DNA from: Shimia sp049116215
GTDB lineage: Bacteria > Pseudomonadota > Alphaproteobacteria > Rhodobacterales > Rhodobacteraceae
NCBI RefSeq assembly: GCF_049116215.1
Contig: NZ_JAGDZB010000001.1
Span: 62,001 to 126,000, forward strand
Length of the DNA: 64,000 nt
Direction: 5' to 3'
The translations under genes were made by a program, and so were the position numbers. The notes below the pieces were generated by a model, which saw only the letters and a list, made by a program, of their open reading frames with translations, made no database searches and was not told the DNA's origin. This document shows, in pieces, positions 51,160 through 60,524 of the stretch (positions are counted from its first letter, which is position 1; each line of letters begins with the position of its first letter).

Positions 51160-51798
51160 ATGTCCGAAAGCTTCGCCATCGCCATGTTTGGCGCTTTGTT
51201 TGCCGTTATGAACCCCTTCATCAACCTGCCGGTGTTCCTTGGCCTGACCGAAGATCTGCATCAAGCCGAACAGCGCCGCGCCGCCACCAAGATCCTCACC
51301 TATACCGCCGTGTCCTGTGTGATCATCGCGATCTCGGGCACCGCAATCCTTGAATTCTTTGGCGTCTCCGTGGATGCCTTTCGCGTGGCAGGTGGCATGG
51401 TGCTGGTGCAAATTGGCTTTGTCATGCTCAACGGCCGGCGCAGCACGGCGCACCATGGCACCGAACGAGAGCGCGAAGTCATGCACGACTCCGATGCTGA
51501 CAACATTGCGTTTTACCCTATGACCTTCCCCATGCTGGTGGGCCCGGGCACGATCACCACACTCATCCTCTATGCCCAGCAGGTGCAACAGCCCTCCGAC
51601 TGGGGCATCTACGCCGGGTGCGTTGTGCTGGTTCTGTTGATGATCGCAGTGGTGTTTTATTTTGCTGGCAACATCGGCCGCTATCTCAGCAATACGGCCC
51701 GCACCATCATGACCCGCTTGATGGGCATGGTCCTGATAGCAATCGCCGTCGGCATGGTAGCCGACGGCGCGAAAGTCTTGCTGCCGGGGTTGGCTTAA
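51160..51798 (+). CDS. MarC-family integral membrane protein
   Basis: 212 residues from the ATG at 51160. Six helices; family motifs ALFAVMNPFINLPVFLGLT at the start and YPMTFPMLVGPGTITTLI in the middle. MarC proteins were once linked to antibiotic resistance, but their transport role is unproven. It is on the opposite strand between glyQ and its usual neighbours: 5 bp from the glyQ end, 107 bp from the divergent hypothetical gene. Confidence 0.9.
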   Translation: MSESFAIAMFGALFAVMNPFINLPVFLGLTEDLHQAEQRRAATKILTYTAVSCVIIAISGTAILEFFGVSVDAFRVAGGMVLVQIGFVMLNGRRSTAHHGTEREREVMHDSDADNIAFYPMTFPMLVGPGTITTLILYAQQVQQPSDWGIYAGCVVLVLLMIAVVFYFAGNIGRYLSNTARTIMTRLMGMVLIAIAVGMVADGAKVLLPGLA

Positions 51799-51803
51799 GA
51801 GGC

Positions 51804-52733
51804 TCACGCCGCGTAGCCACCCGCCTCTGTCTGCACAAACGCATCCGCGCACTGTTTCGCCAGTGCCCGCACGCGTCCGATATAGGCCTGACGTTCAGTC
51901 ACGGAAATCACACCACGCGCGTCCAGCAGGTTAAACAGGTGAGACGCCTTGATGCACTGATCATACGCGGGATGGGCCATGATAATACGCTTGCCGGTCT
52001 TTGGATCAACATGCTCCTGCGCGAGGATTTTCTCGCACTCCGCTTCCGCCTCTTCAAACTGCTTCAACAGCACATCGGTGTTGGCCACGTCAAAGTTCCA
52101 ACGACTGTATTCCTGCTCGGTCTGCTTGAACACATCGCCATAGGTCAGCGCAATTTCGGTCTGCGGATCGTTGTACGGCATGTCCATTACGTGATCGACG
52201 CCCAGCACATACATCGCCAAGCGCTCCAGACCGTAGGTCAGCTCGCCGGACACCGGGTGGCAGTCGTGGCCACCAACCTGCTGGAAATAAGTAAACTGGC
52301 TGACTTCCATACCGTCACACCAGACTTCCCAGCCAAGGCCCCAAGCGCCAAGCGTTGGGCTTTCCCAATCATCCTCAACAAAGCGGATGTCATGCATCTC
52401 CATGTCGATGCCAATCGCCGCCAGCGAGCCGAGGTACAGCTCCTGTAGGTTGGGCGGGCTTGGCTTGATCAGTACCTGATACTGATAGTAGTGCTGCAAG
52501 CGGTTCGGGTTCTCACCATACCGCCCATCGGTCGGGCGACGTGACGGTTGCACATAGGCCGCCGCCCAGGACTTGCCGCCCAAGGACCGCAATGTTGTCG
52601 CCGGGTGGAACGTACCAGCACCCACTTCCATGTCATAGGGCTGCAACACTGCACAGCCTTTTTCGGCCCAGTAATTCTGGAGCCGCAAAATGATCTCCTG
52701 GAAGCTCCGCGGTTTGCTGTCGCTATGTGCCAT
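51804..52733 (-). CDS. glyQ: Glycine--tRNA ligase alpha subunit
   Basis: 309 residues from the ATG at 52733; the longer frame has no site. Class II aminoacyl-tRNA synthetase catalytic subunit: SFQEIILRLQNYWAEKGCAVLQPYD at the start, motif 2 in AAYVQPSRRPTDGRYGENPNR, and TYGLERLAMYV as motif 3. It binds glycine and ATP and pairs with GlyS. Standard length for the alpha2-beta2 type enzyme. Confidence 0.96.
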   Translation of the reverse strand: MAHSDSKPRSFQEIILRLQNYWAEKGCAVLQPYDMEVGAGTFHPATTLRSLGGKSWAAAYVQPSRRPTDGRYGENPNRLQHYYQYQVLIKPSPPNLQELYLGSLAAIGIDMEMHDIRFVEDDWESPTLGAWGLGWEVWCDGMEVSQFTYFQQVGGHDCHPVSGELTYGLERLAMYVLGVDHVMDMPYNDPQTEIALTYGDVFKQTEQEYSRWNFDVANTDVLLKQFEEAEAECEKILAQEHVDPKTGKRIIMAHPAYDQCIKASHLFNLLDARGVISVTERQAYIGRVRALAKQCADAFVQTEAGGYAA

Positions 52734-52898
52734 GGTGAAAGCCCTTTCCAAACGCGGGTCTTGCTTATGCGCAAGCTTGCACGGGGTCAACATCACGCCA
52801 CGGCTCAAGCTCACCAAATTATGAGTGCAAGCCGCGCCGAACCTGATAAAAGAGCCTCTAATTAACAATTGTCACGCGTTTCAGGGACCACCACCAAC

Positions 52899-54683
52899 AT
52901 GCTGCGCACTATTCTGTCGCTTTTTGTGGCACTGCTTTTCAGTGTCACCTCCGCCACTGCTCAATCCTCAGATGACATCGTTTGGGTACAGCTCGAAGCC
53001 CAACCCAGCTTGACCCAAGCCAGCGAAAACATCCGCGCCTACGCCCAGCGTATGGACGATGTAAACGGCTTTACCCTAGGTGGCGGCTGGTACGCCATCG
53101 CTGTAGGGCCCTACCGCCGGGAAGATGCGGAAAATGTGTTGCGCGTTTACCGGTCGGAGGGTGTGATTCCCGTGGATGCCTATCTGGCAACAGCACGTGA
53201 ATACCGCAGCCAGTTCTGGCCAGTGGGCGCCAACCAATTGGCCAACCCACAAGCCGCGCTGTCCGGTCAGCAGCCAGCCCAACCCGCGCAGCAGGACACG
53301 CAGGTTGTGATCGTGGAAACACCGACTGAACCAGAGGTCGCGCCGGTTGTTCCGCAGCAACCTGACGAAACCGTCCGCGAAGCCCGCGCGAGTGAAGCTG
53401 CTCTATCCCGTGACGAAAAGAAAACCTTGCAAGAATGGTTGAAATGGGCCGGTTACTACAACTCCGCAATCGACGGCTCCTTTGGCCGTGGCACCCGCGC
53501 CTCCATGTCCAACTGGCAGGCAGACAACGGTTTTGACGTCACTGGTGTGATGACAACACTGCAACGCGACACACTGCGCCAGCAATTCTTTGCGGTTCTT
53601 GAAGGCATGAACCTACAATTGGTGAGCGATCTGGACGCAGGTATCGAGATGGTTGTGCCAATGGGCGCGGTAGCAAAAGCCGCTTCCGAGTATCCCTTCG
53701 TGCGGTATCAGGCCTCCGGCGACATCCCGGCGGAAGTTCTGTTGATCAGCCAGGAAGGCGACCAGAACACCCTGTTTGGTCTCTATGACATCATGCAAAC
53801 GCTTGAGATTGTCCCGCTGGACGGACCACGTGAGCGCAAGAAGTCCAGCTTTGTTTTGACAGGTCAAAACACCGATGTTGTCAGCCACACTGAAGTCACC
53901 CTGAAAGAGGGTCAGATCAAGGGCTTCACACTGGTGTGGCCTGCCAACGACGAAGAACGCCGCGCCCGTATTCTTGGCGAAATGCAGGCCAGCTTCACCC
54001 GGATTGGCGGCGTTTTGGACCCCGCCGCCGGGGATGACACCGCGCAAAACATCGATCTGATCTCCGGCCTGCAAGTGCGCAAGCCCAAACAGTCCCGTTC
54101 CGGCTTCTTCATTGACCGCAAGGGCCACGTGGTGACCACCGCCGAAGCCGTGCAGAACTGCACCAAAGTCACCATTGAAGAAGACTACGACGCGCAGGTT
54201 TCTGTGATCGACGAAGCGCTTGGTATCGCGATCCTAAGCCCGACGTCCTCGCTGGCACCAATTGACGTCGCCACACTGCGGGAAGGCGCCCCACGCATTC
54301 AGTCCGAAGTGGCCGTTGCAGGGTATTCCTACGAAGGTGCCCTTGGTGCGCCAACACTGACCTTCGGCCAATTGGCGGATGTAAAGGGCCTGCGCGGTGA
54401 GCAGGAACTCACCCGTCTGGCGCTGAACGTCCAGCCTGGCGACTGGGGCGGCCCTGTCTTTGACGCTGGTGGTTCCGTGTTTGGTATGCTGCTGCCTCGC
54501 GACGCACAATCCGCACAACAGCTGCCGGGAGAAGTAAACTTCGCCGTAAACAGCGACGCCATCCGCACACTTCTGGCGCAAGAAGGAATCCAAGCCGCCT
54601 TATCCTCCAACGGCGCTTCCATGGCTCCGGAAGACCTGACCAAACAGGCCAGTGACATGACGGTTCTGGTGAGCTGCTGGTAA
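52899..54683 (+). CDS. Secreted SPOR/peptidoglycan-binding protein with inactive trypsin-like domain
   Basis: 594 residues from the ATG at 52899 (another ten residues if 52869 is used). Signal peptide MLRTILSLFVALLFSVTSATAQS. Residues ~40-105 look SPOR-like (WYAIAVGPYRREDAENVLRVY), ~168-228 are a PG_binding_1 repeat (LQEWLKWAGYYNSAIDGSFGRGTRAS), and ~395-560 a trypsin-like fold. In that fold the catalytic positions read Glu416 (VVTTAEAV, normally His), Gly442 (ALGIAIL, normally Asp) and Trp516 (PGDWGGPV, normally Ser). It is thus a pseudoprotease, probably a periplasmic scaffold or sensor at the cell wall. Confidence 0.82.
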   Translation: MLRTILSLFVALLFSVTSATAQSSDDIVWVQLEAQPSLTQASENIRAYAQRMDDVNGFTLGGGWYAIAVGPYRREDAENVLRVYRSEGVIPVDAYLATAREYRSQFWPVGANQLANPQAALSGQQPAQPAQQDTQVVIVETPTEPEVAPVVPQQPDETVREARASEAALSRDEKKTLQEWLKWAGYYNSAIDGSFGRGTRASMSNWQADNGFDVTGVMTTLQRDTLRQQFFAVLEGMNLQLVSDLDAGIEMVVPMGAVAKAASEYPFVRYQASGDIPAEVLLISQEGDQNTLFGLYDIMQTLEIVPLDGPRERKKSSFVLTGQNTDVVSHTEVTLKEGQIKGFTLVWPANDEERRARILGEMQASFTRIGGVLDPAAGDDTAQNIDLISGLQVRKPKQSRSGFFIDRKGHVVTTAEAVQNCTKVTIEEDYDAQVSVIDEALGIAILSPTSSLAPIDVATLREGAPRIQSEVAVAGYSYEGALGAPTLTFGQLADVKGLRGEQELTRLALNVQPGDWGGPVFDAGGSVFGMLLPRDAQSAQQLPGEVNFAVNSDAIRTLLAQEGIQAALSSNGASMAPEDLTKQASDMTVLVSCW

Positions 54684-54710
54684 GCAACTCCCACCACCAC
54701 AAAAAAACAA

Positions 54711-54736
54711 AGGGCGGCTCTTTTGGGAGCCGCCCT
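54711..54736. terminator. Bidirectional terminator
   Basis: AGGGCGGCTC / GAGCCGCCCT stem with a 6-base loop between convergent genes, with an A-rich run on its left that gives a U-tract for the minus-strand gene. Confidence 0.88.
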
Positions 54737-54758
54737 CTACATTTCAAGATCACGTATT

Positions 54759-56399
54759 TCAGGATGTCGACAGCGCCGCCGTCATCCGGATCAAGGTTGG
54801 CCGATCCGCGTCAAAAGCCTGCGTCAACGCCGCCTCCAACTCCGCAGCCGTCTTCGGGTCCGTTGCCAAGCAGCCATAGCTTTCCGCCAGCTTGCAGAAA
54901 TCTGGGTTCATGGCGACCACCGCATTCGGCGCGATCTGACTGGACACCATGCTATCTTCGATTTCCTTGAGCTTGTGGTTGTCCCACAGCAAAATCGGGA
55001 TGGGCAGTTTCATCTCCACTGCCGCGCCGAGTTCCTGCACGGTGTATTGGAAACCGTAGTCCCCCGCGATGCACACTGTCGGCTTCCCCGGACGGGCCAT
55101 CGCCCCGCCAATCGAGGCCGGCAACGCATAACCCAAAGTGCCAAACCCGCTGGGATGATGCCAAAAACCGGGGCGTTCCATGTCCCACACCTCTTTGGCC
55201 ACGTAGGCAAACTGCGTCATATCGGAATAGATCATCGCGTCGTCCGGCATGACCTCTGACAGAACGTCACAAATCTCAGCAATACCAGGGCGTTCCGCAT
55301 CGGTTTCCGCACGGAAGCGTTTCTTCGCACCTGCGACATCGTCCGTGTTCCACCGCGGCTCCGCAGTTTCCGCAGGCAACGCAGCCAATAAGGCCTCCAC
55401 AAAAGCACGTGCATCGCTATGGAACGTGATTTCCGCGCGATGGCGATCAGCCAAAACCTCCGCATCAATATCGACTCGCACCAAGGTGCCTTTGTGGCCC
55501 AACTCATCCCGCCACAGGTCGCACTCCGACAGTTCAGATCCAACCACAACCACCAAATCGGCTTCACCAATAATGCGTTTGCTTTCTGCCCTTCCAAGAT
55601 AGGTGCCAAAACTCAACGGCTCTTCCGCACTCAGAAGGCCACACCCCGCATAAGTCATAAACGCCGCAGCCCCGCTGCGCCGCACCAGGTCACGTACCGG
55701 AATTTCAATTGGGGTCAGATCGGCAGGAGCACCGTTCTGTACAAGGCCGCCGCCAAACACAAACATCGGCTTTTGCGCGTCCGCCAACATCTGATCAAGC
55801 CCGCCCAAGGACACCGGCACTTGCTGTCCACCACTGCTTGCATGGTCCCCTGCGGCCTTCTCTGGACCCTGTTCAGCCAAGCTGCCCAACAAACCAATAG
55901 GAACCTGAAGGTACTTTGATCTCTGCCGCTTGTGCTTGAATTCTACAAAAGCGCGATCAATCAGATCATAAGCCGCTCGTGCAGTGCGTGCTTCTTCAGC
56001 CCAATCACACACTGACGACGCCGCGCCGCGCTGATCACGCATCTGATGCAGCTGCCCACGATGGCCAACATGCTCATCCAGGCAGCTCGCCAGGGTCAGC
56101 ACCGACACGCTATCGGAATAGGCCTGTCCCAAGGGCGTTAAGATGTTGCAGACCCCAGGCCCCGTGATCACATAGGCCACTCCAGGCTTGCCACAGGCCC
56201 GCGCATAGCCATCCGCCATAAAACCAGCGCCTTGTTCGTGACGCGCCAGAACATGCGTGATCCCGGCTTCTTCAATGCCACGATACATTTCCACATTATG
56301 CACGCCAGGAATGCCAAAAATGACATCCACACCACGTGCTTTCAGCATGTGCGAAATCTGCGCCCCCAAAGGACGCATCTCCTGATCCAGTGCCACCAT
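54759..56399 (-). CDS. ThDP-dependent enzyme, AruI-like 2-oxo acid decarboxylase
   Basis: 546 residues from the ATG at 56399, which overlaps the trkH stop (ATGA). Thiamine diphosphate enzyme of the acetolactate synthase superfamily: catalytic Glu in ARHEQGAGFMADGYAR, central domain, and a ThDP/Mg2+ motif starting IAGDYGFQYTVQELG and ending near LLWDNHK. The N-terminus (IFGIPGVHNVEMYRG) resembles AruI, the 5-guanidino-2-oxopentanoate decarboxylase of the arginine transaminase pathway. No arginine genes are adjacent, so the substrate is only a suggestion. Confidence 0.82.
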   Translation of the reverse strand: MVALDQEMRPLGAQISHMLKARGVDVIFGIPGVHNVEMYRGIEEAGITHVLARHEQGAGFMADGYARACGKPGVAYVITGPGVCNILTPLGQAYSDSVSVLTLASCLDEHVGHRGQLHQMRDQRGAASSVCDWAEEARTARAAYDLIDRAFVEFKHKRQRSKYLQVPIGLLGSLAEQGPEKAAGDHASSGGQQVPVSLGGLDQMLADAQKPMFVFGGGLVQNGAPADLTPIEIPVRDLVRRSGAAAFMTYAGCGLLSAEEPLSFGTYLGRAESKRIIGEADLVVVVGSELSECDLWRDELGHKGTLVRVDIDAEVLADRHRAEITFHSDARAFVEALLAALPAETAEPRWNTDDVAGAKKRFRAETDAERPGIAEICDVLSEVMPDDAMIYSDMTQFAYVAKEVWDMERPGFWHHPSGFGTLGYALPASIGGAMARPGKPTVCIAGDYGFQYTVQELGAAVEMKLPIPILLWDNHKLKEIEDSMVSSQIAPNAVVAMNPDFCKLAESYGCLATDPKTAAELEAALTQAFDADRPTLIRMTAALSTS

Positions 56400-57847
56400 C
56401 AGGCCCTCCAGAATTGAACCGTAAAGAGTACGTAGACCGCCAATAGCTCCAGCCGGCCAATCAACATGCCCGCCGCCAAAAGCCATTTGGCAGCATCATT
56501 CAGTGTCGCAAAGTTGCCTGCAGGGCCAATGATGTCGCCCAATCCTGGGCCAATATTGGCTAGAGCCGCCGCCGATCCTGACAGAGCGGTGGTGAAATCA
56601 AGCCCTGTCATACCCAGCAGAACAGCGAGTCCGCCAAGCGTCACGGTGAAGAACACAAAGAAGCTCATCACAGAGTTCAGCACATCGTCGTCAATCTTGC
56701 GCCCTTGGAAGCTTGGCGTAAACACACCACTAGGATGCTGAATTTTGAGGATTTGGGTTTTGATCGTGGCAAACAGCAATTGATAGCGAAAGACCTTGAT
56801 GGAACAGGCCGTTGACCCCGCGCAGCCACCGATCAACCCCGCAAAGAACAGCACAGAGACGGGAAACCCGCCCCACTGCATGTAATCCGCACTGGCGTAG
56901 CCTGTTCCCGTAACAATTGAGGTGGTGTTGAACAGCACCTTGCGAAACCCAGCCTCACTGCCAATCCCGTTGCTCAATACTTGCCAGCTGGTGAGCATGA
57001 TCACAATCACAGCCACGGTCATAAAAAACGCCCGGATCTGCGAGTCCTGCAGAAGAGGCTTGGCGCTACCTGCGGTCATTTGCACGAAACGCACAAAGGG
57101 GAGCGCGGCGAGAAGCATAAAGATGACCCCAACATATTCGGTACCGACAGAAAAGGCGCCAAATGAGGAATCATAATTGGCGAAACCACCGGTCGCGATG
57201 GTGGTCATAGCATGCACCACTGCATCAAAGGCGCTCATTCCCGTGATCACATATGCTAGCGCACAGGCCACCGTCAGAGTGATGTAAATCACCGAAATTC
57301 GGCTACTGATCTCCGTGGCACGCGGTAAGATTTTCCCAAAAGTGTCGAAGCCTTCGCTGCGGAAAATCTGCATCCCACCAACACGCAGCTCGGGCAAAAA
57401 CACCATCGCCACAACAATGATACCGATGCCGCCCAGCCATTGCAGCAATCCACGCCACAACAGCATCCCACGTGGCAGCTCATCAAGCCCCGAAAACACC
57501 GTTGACCCCGTGGTGGTCAAACCACTCATCGCTTCGAAAAACGCATCCACAATGCGGGCTTCTGTGGCGCCCAGCATGAAGGGCAGCGCACCAAACATTG
57601 GCAGAGCCAGCCATACCCCCGTGGTCAGCAAAAAGGTTTGCTGCAACGACAGCCCATCACCGCGTCCGTTGTGACACGACAACGCCACCATCCCTCCAGA
57701 AAGACACGTCACAACGGCACTGACAAAGAAGGCTTCCCAATGTGTCGTGCCATCCAATAGGTCCACAATCATGGGCACAAACATGGCCACGCCCAATATC
57801 GCCACCAAAAGGCCGATCACATATCCAACGGGTCGTAAGTCCAGCAT
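56399..57847 (-). CDS. trkH: Trk system potassium uptake protein
   Basis: 482 residues from the ATG at 57847, the usual TrkH length; the frame continues to a TTG at 57901. Four MPM-type pore repeats with filter-like sequences (SGLTTTGSTVF, TIATGGFAN, TGTGYAS, LANIGPGLGD). Ion channel/transporter that imports K+ with a TrkA regulator, not in this window. Its stop overlaps the start of the ThDP enzyme gene. Confidence 0.93.
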   Translation of the reverse strand: MLDLRPVGYVIGLLVAILGVAMFVPMIVDLLDGTTHWEAFFVSAVVTCLSGGMVALSCHNGRGDGLSLQQTFLLTTGVWLALPMFGALPFMLGATEARIVDAFFEAMSGLTTTGSTVFSGLDELPRGMLLWRGLLQWLGGIGIIVVAMVFLPELRVGGMQIFRSEGFDTFGKILPRATEISSRISVIYITLTVACALAYVITGMSAFDAVVHAMTTIATGGFANYDSSFGAFSVGTEYVGVIFMLLAALPFVRFVQMTAGSAKPLLQDSQIRAFFMTVAVIVIMLTSWQVLSNGIGSEAGFRKVLFNTTSIVTGTGYASADYMQWGGFPVSVLFFAGLIGGCAGSTACSIKVFRYQLLFATIKTQILKIQHPSGVFTPSFQGRKIDDDVLNSVMSFFVFFTVTLGGLAVLLGMTGLDFTTALSGSAAALANIGPGLGDIIGPAGNFATLNDAAKWLLAAGMLIGRLELLAVYVLFTVQFWRA

Positions 57848-57974
57848 GGCCGCAGGGTTGGCGGTTGCGCCAGCCGCTGTCAAGCGCGTTCCCTCATGCA
57901 AGAGACAGACCGCATCAGCTAACGTGCTGTTTTAGTGCGTAAACGGCACACGCCGGTGCAACTGCGCCGCCACG

Positions 57975-59075
57975 TTACCCAACGTGAAACAGCGTGGTGA
58001 ACAGTTTTGGATCAATGCTTTCGGACGCAAACAGCGGTCCATCCGTCAGAACTGACACAGCGTCGTGGCTGTGTAGGCTTTCCTGATGGCTGGCAATCAC
58101 CCGGAAATCTCCGATGCGCGGATCGGCTTTGAGCTTCTCGCAGAACAGGCGCGCCGCATCTTCCACAAAGATTGGATTGGCCGCGTTCAATTCTGCAAAC
58201 GCCTGCTCATCTTCGCGCTTCACCATCACCTGTGTTTCGGTTGGCACCGCGGCCCGCGCCAGATCAATCAGGTCTTCAAACCAAACCCGCGGGCGGTCCA
58301 CAATCTCCACCGAAATTCGCGCCACCGACCGCTGCGAATGAGGCGTGGCCAACTGCCCGCGTGACATCCGCGCATGCTCACTCAACTCCAAAGAACAGGG
58401 ACAGGTTGAGGAGTACACATAGTCCAAATGCATGATCTTATGCATGGTCTCGCCGTGCTGCACCTTCTCCAGCGCAATGTCGTAATACTGATAGCCTTCC
58501 AGACCAGACCGCAGCGACTTGATCTTCATCGGATAAGAAAACCGCATCTGCAGCCGCGCATCAAAGCTCTCCAGATCGGTGATGTAGTCCGCCAGAGCCG
58601 CCTCCATCACACTGAAGCTGAAGGTCTTCTCTGCGTGTTTGTAAAACGACCGCATGATTCGGGACATGTTGATGCCCTTTTTATCCGCCTCAAGACTGAC
58701 AGTGCCAGTGACGCTGGTCTCAAGGCTGATGTCACCATTGTCGCGCGTATGAAATCGGATTGGCAGGCGGAAGTTGGAAATCCCGACATGCTGGATTTGC
58801 TGCTTCTCACCTTTGATCAAGCTTTCAGGACCATTTTGTAGATCCGGCAGGGTCGCCCGATATTCGGGCGTAACGTCAAAACTCTCAGGGTACTGGCGCG
58901 ACAGCTCGGGGTAGTTGGCAAGCGGTTGATCCGGCAACAAACGTGCCACCGCCGGGTCCAGCTCCGCAATCTCCGTCACTGACGCGTCTTGAGCCCAAGT
59001 CCGCAATCGCGCGAGCGCTTCTTCCGCGTCTTCCCGTGTCAATTGAGTTTGGGTCTTGGAGTTTTGAACATTCAT
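57975..59075 (-). CDS. folE2: GTP cyclohydrolase FolE2 (type IB)
   Basis: 366 residues; start ATG at 59075 (or 59081, two codons earlier). FolE2 turns GTP into dihydroneopterin triphosphate, the first step of folate and some pterin pathways, and can use metals other than zinc. Family motifs: QHVGISNFRLPIRFHTRD and the metal-site STCPCSLELSEHARMSRGQ with its Cys and His ligands. I saw no palindromic Zur box upstream, although folE2 is often zinc-regulated. Confidence 0.94.
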   Translation of the reverse strand: MNVQNSKTQTQLTREDAEEALARLRTWAQDASVTEIAELDPAVARLLPDQPLANYPELSRQYPESFDVTPEYRATLPDLQNGPESLIKGEKQQIQHVGISNFRLPIRFHTRDNGDISLETSVTGTVSLEADKKGINMSRIMRSFYKHAEKTFSFSVMEAALADYITDLESFDARLQMRFSYPMKIKSLRSGLEGYQYYDIALEKVQHGETMHKIMHLDYVYSSTCPCSLELSEHARMSRGQLATPHSQRSVARISVEIVDRPRVWFEDLIDLARAAVPTETQVMVKREDEQAFAELNAANPIFVEDAARLFCEKLKADPRIGDFRVIASHQESLHSHDAVSVLTDGPLFASESIDPKLFTTLFHVG

Positions 59076-59196
59076 GGCCAAGCGCCTTTTCCCTGCTGTC
59101 GCCTGATTAACTTAGTGCGTACGTCGGCAAAATGCCAATTTCACTAACTCATACGCAAAAAACGACACCTTGGTTCACATCCGTCACATCAGACAC

Positions 59197-59225
59197 AAAA
59201 AGCGCCCGACTTTCCCGTCGCGCGC
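59197..59225 (-). terminator. Rho-independent terminator after metZ
   Basis: On the minus strand, GCGCGCGAC pairs with GTCGGGCGC (one mismatch) around a 6-base loop, followed by TTTTT, 32 bp after the metZ stop. Confidence 0.8.
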
Positions 59226-59256
59226 CGTGTTGAGCTATATCGCCAACTCCAAGAAC

Positions 59257-60444
59257 TTAGGTTTGTGATGCCTTAACCGCCTGCTTGATATCAGCAATTA
59301 GATCATCGGTGTCTTCCAAACCTACGGAGAAACGCACCAATCCCGGCGTGATTCCCAGATCCACCTTTACTTCATCTTCGAGACGCTGGTGGGTGGTGGT
59401 CGCCGGATGGGTTGCAATCGATTTTGCGTCGCCCAGATTGTTGGAAATCACCGCAATCTCCAGCGCATTCAAGAATTTGAACGCCGCTTCGCGCCCGCCC
59501 TTGATGTCCACCGACAGCACGGTGCCGCCCTTGCCGTCAAGCTGCTTTTTCACCAAGGCCGCCTGTGCATGGCTCTTCAACCCAGGGTAGATTGTGCGCT
59601 CCAAGGCCGGATGGCCCTCCAAAGCCGACGCAATCGCCAGCGCGCTCTCCGCCTGGGCCCGCACACGCAGATCAATGGTCTCGAGCCCTTTCAGCATCAC
59701 CCAAGCATTGAACGGGCTCATGCTGCCTCCAGTGTGCTTCATGTAGGGCTCAAGCGTTCCCCTGATGAAGTCTTTGGTGCCGAGCACAACGCCGCCCAGC
59801 GCCCGGCCCTGACCATCAATATGTTTGGTGGCTGAGTAAATCACCACATCAGCACCCTGCTCGATCGCGTTGCTGAACACTGGAGTGGAAAACACATTGT
59901 CCACCAGAACCGTCGCACCAACCTCATGGGCAATCTGCGCCACGGCGGTGATGTTGATCACCTCAAGCGTCGGGTTGGACATACTTTCAAAAAACACCGC
60001 TTTGGTGTCCGGGCGCATCGCGGCCTTCCAGGCCGCCAGATCCGTGCCGTCGACAAAGGTCACTTCCACGCCATAGCGGCCCAAAATGTCCTGCAACACA
60101 TAGATACAGGAACCAAACAACGCCTTGGCGGAAACCACGTGGTCGCCAGCTTTGAGCATCGAGGTCAACGCGCCGCTGACGGCTGCCATGCCACTGGCTG
60201 TGGCAAAAGCATCCTCAGCACCTTCCAGCGCCGCAATCCGCTCTTCAAACATCGCAACAGTGGGGTTGCCGTAGCGCGCGTAGATAAATTCGTCTTCGCC
60301 AATCTCGACAAAGCGGGCCTCGGCCTGCTCCGCGCTCTCATACACAAAGCCCTGCGTGAGGAAAATCGCCTCGCTCACTTCGTTGTACTGGCTGCGCCGT
60401 GTCCCGCCATGCACCAGCTTTGTGCGTTTGTTCCAATCGCTCAT
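59257..60444 (-). CDS. metZ: O-succinylhomoserine sulfhydrylase
   Basis: 395 residues from the ATG at 60444, preceded by GGAGAG; the longer frame to 60576 only reads through the riboswitch. Cys/Met metabolism PLP enzyme: IYARYGNPTVAMFEERIAAL, ASGMAAV, and the Schiff-base Lys in YSATKHIDGQGR. It replaces the succinyl group of O-succinylhomoserine with sulfide to give homocysteine, the direct-sulfhydrylation route to methionine common in alphaproteobacteria. Upstream SAM-II aptamer and terminator imply feedback by S-adenosylmethionine. Confidence 0.95.
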   Translation of the reverse strand: MSDWNKRTKLVHGGTRRSQYNEVSEAIFLTQGFVYESAEQAEARFVEIGEDEFIYARYGNPTVAMFEERIAALEGAEDAFATASGMAAVSGALTSMLKAGDHVVSAKALFGSCIYVLQDILGRYGVEVTFVDGTDLAAWKAAMRPDTKAVFFESMSNPTLEVINITAVAQIAHEVGATVLVDNVFSTPVFSNAIEQGADVVIYSATKHIDGQGRALGGVVLGTKDFIRGTLEPYMKHTGGSMSPFNAWVMLKGLETIDLRVRAQAESALAIASALEGHPALERTIYPGLKSHAQAALVKKQLDGKGGTVLSVDIKGGREAAFKFLNALEIAVISNNLGDAKSIATHPATTTHQRLEDEVKVDLGITPGLVRFSVGLEDTDDLIADIKQAVKASQT

Positions 60445-60475
60445 GTCATCTCTCCCGGGTCCCTCAGACCGACCC

Positions 60476-60512
60476 AAATAAAAAGCCCCGTTCCGGCCAA
60501 GCGGAAGGGGCT
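60476..60512 (-). terminator. Terminator in the metZ leader
   Basis: On the minus strand, AGCCCCTTCCGC pairs with CGGAACGGGGCT (nearly complete stem, short loop), followed by TTTTATTT. It lies between the SAM-II aptamer and the metZ ribosome site. Confidence 0.85.
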
Positions 60513-60524
60513 CCTTCGTCCTGA

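Noticed and set aside
57139..57160. GGTACCGACAGAA, similar to one unit of the 36-bp element
   Set aside because: A single partial unit inside trkH coding sequence; no triple-unit structure.
59076..59256. Zur box expected before folE2
   Set aside because: No AT-rich palindrome of the alphaproteobacterial Zur type is visible in this gap.
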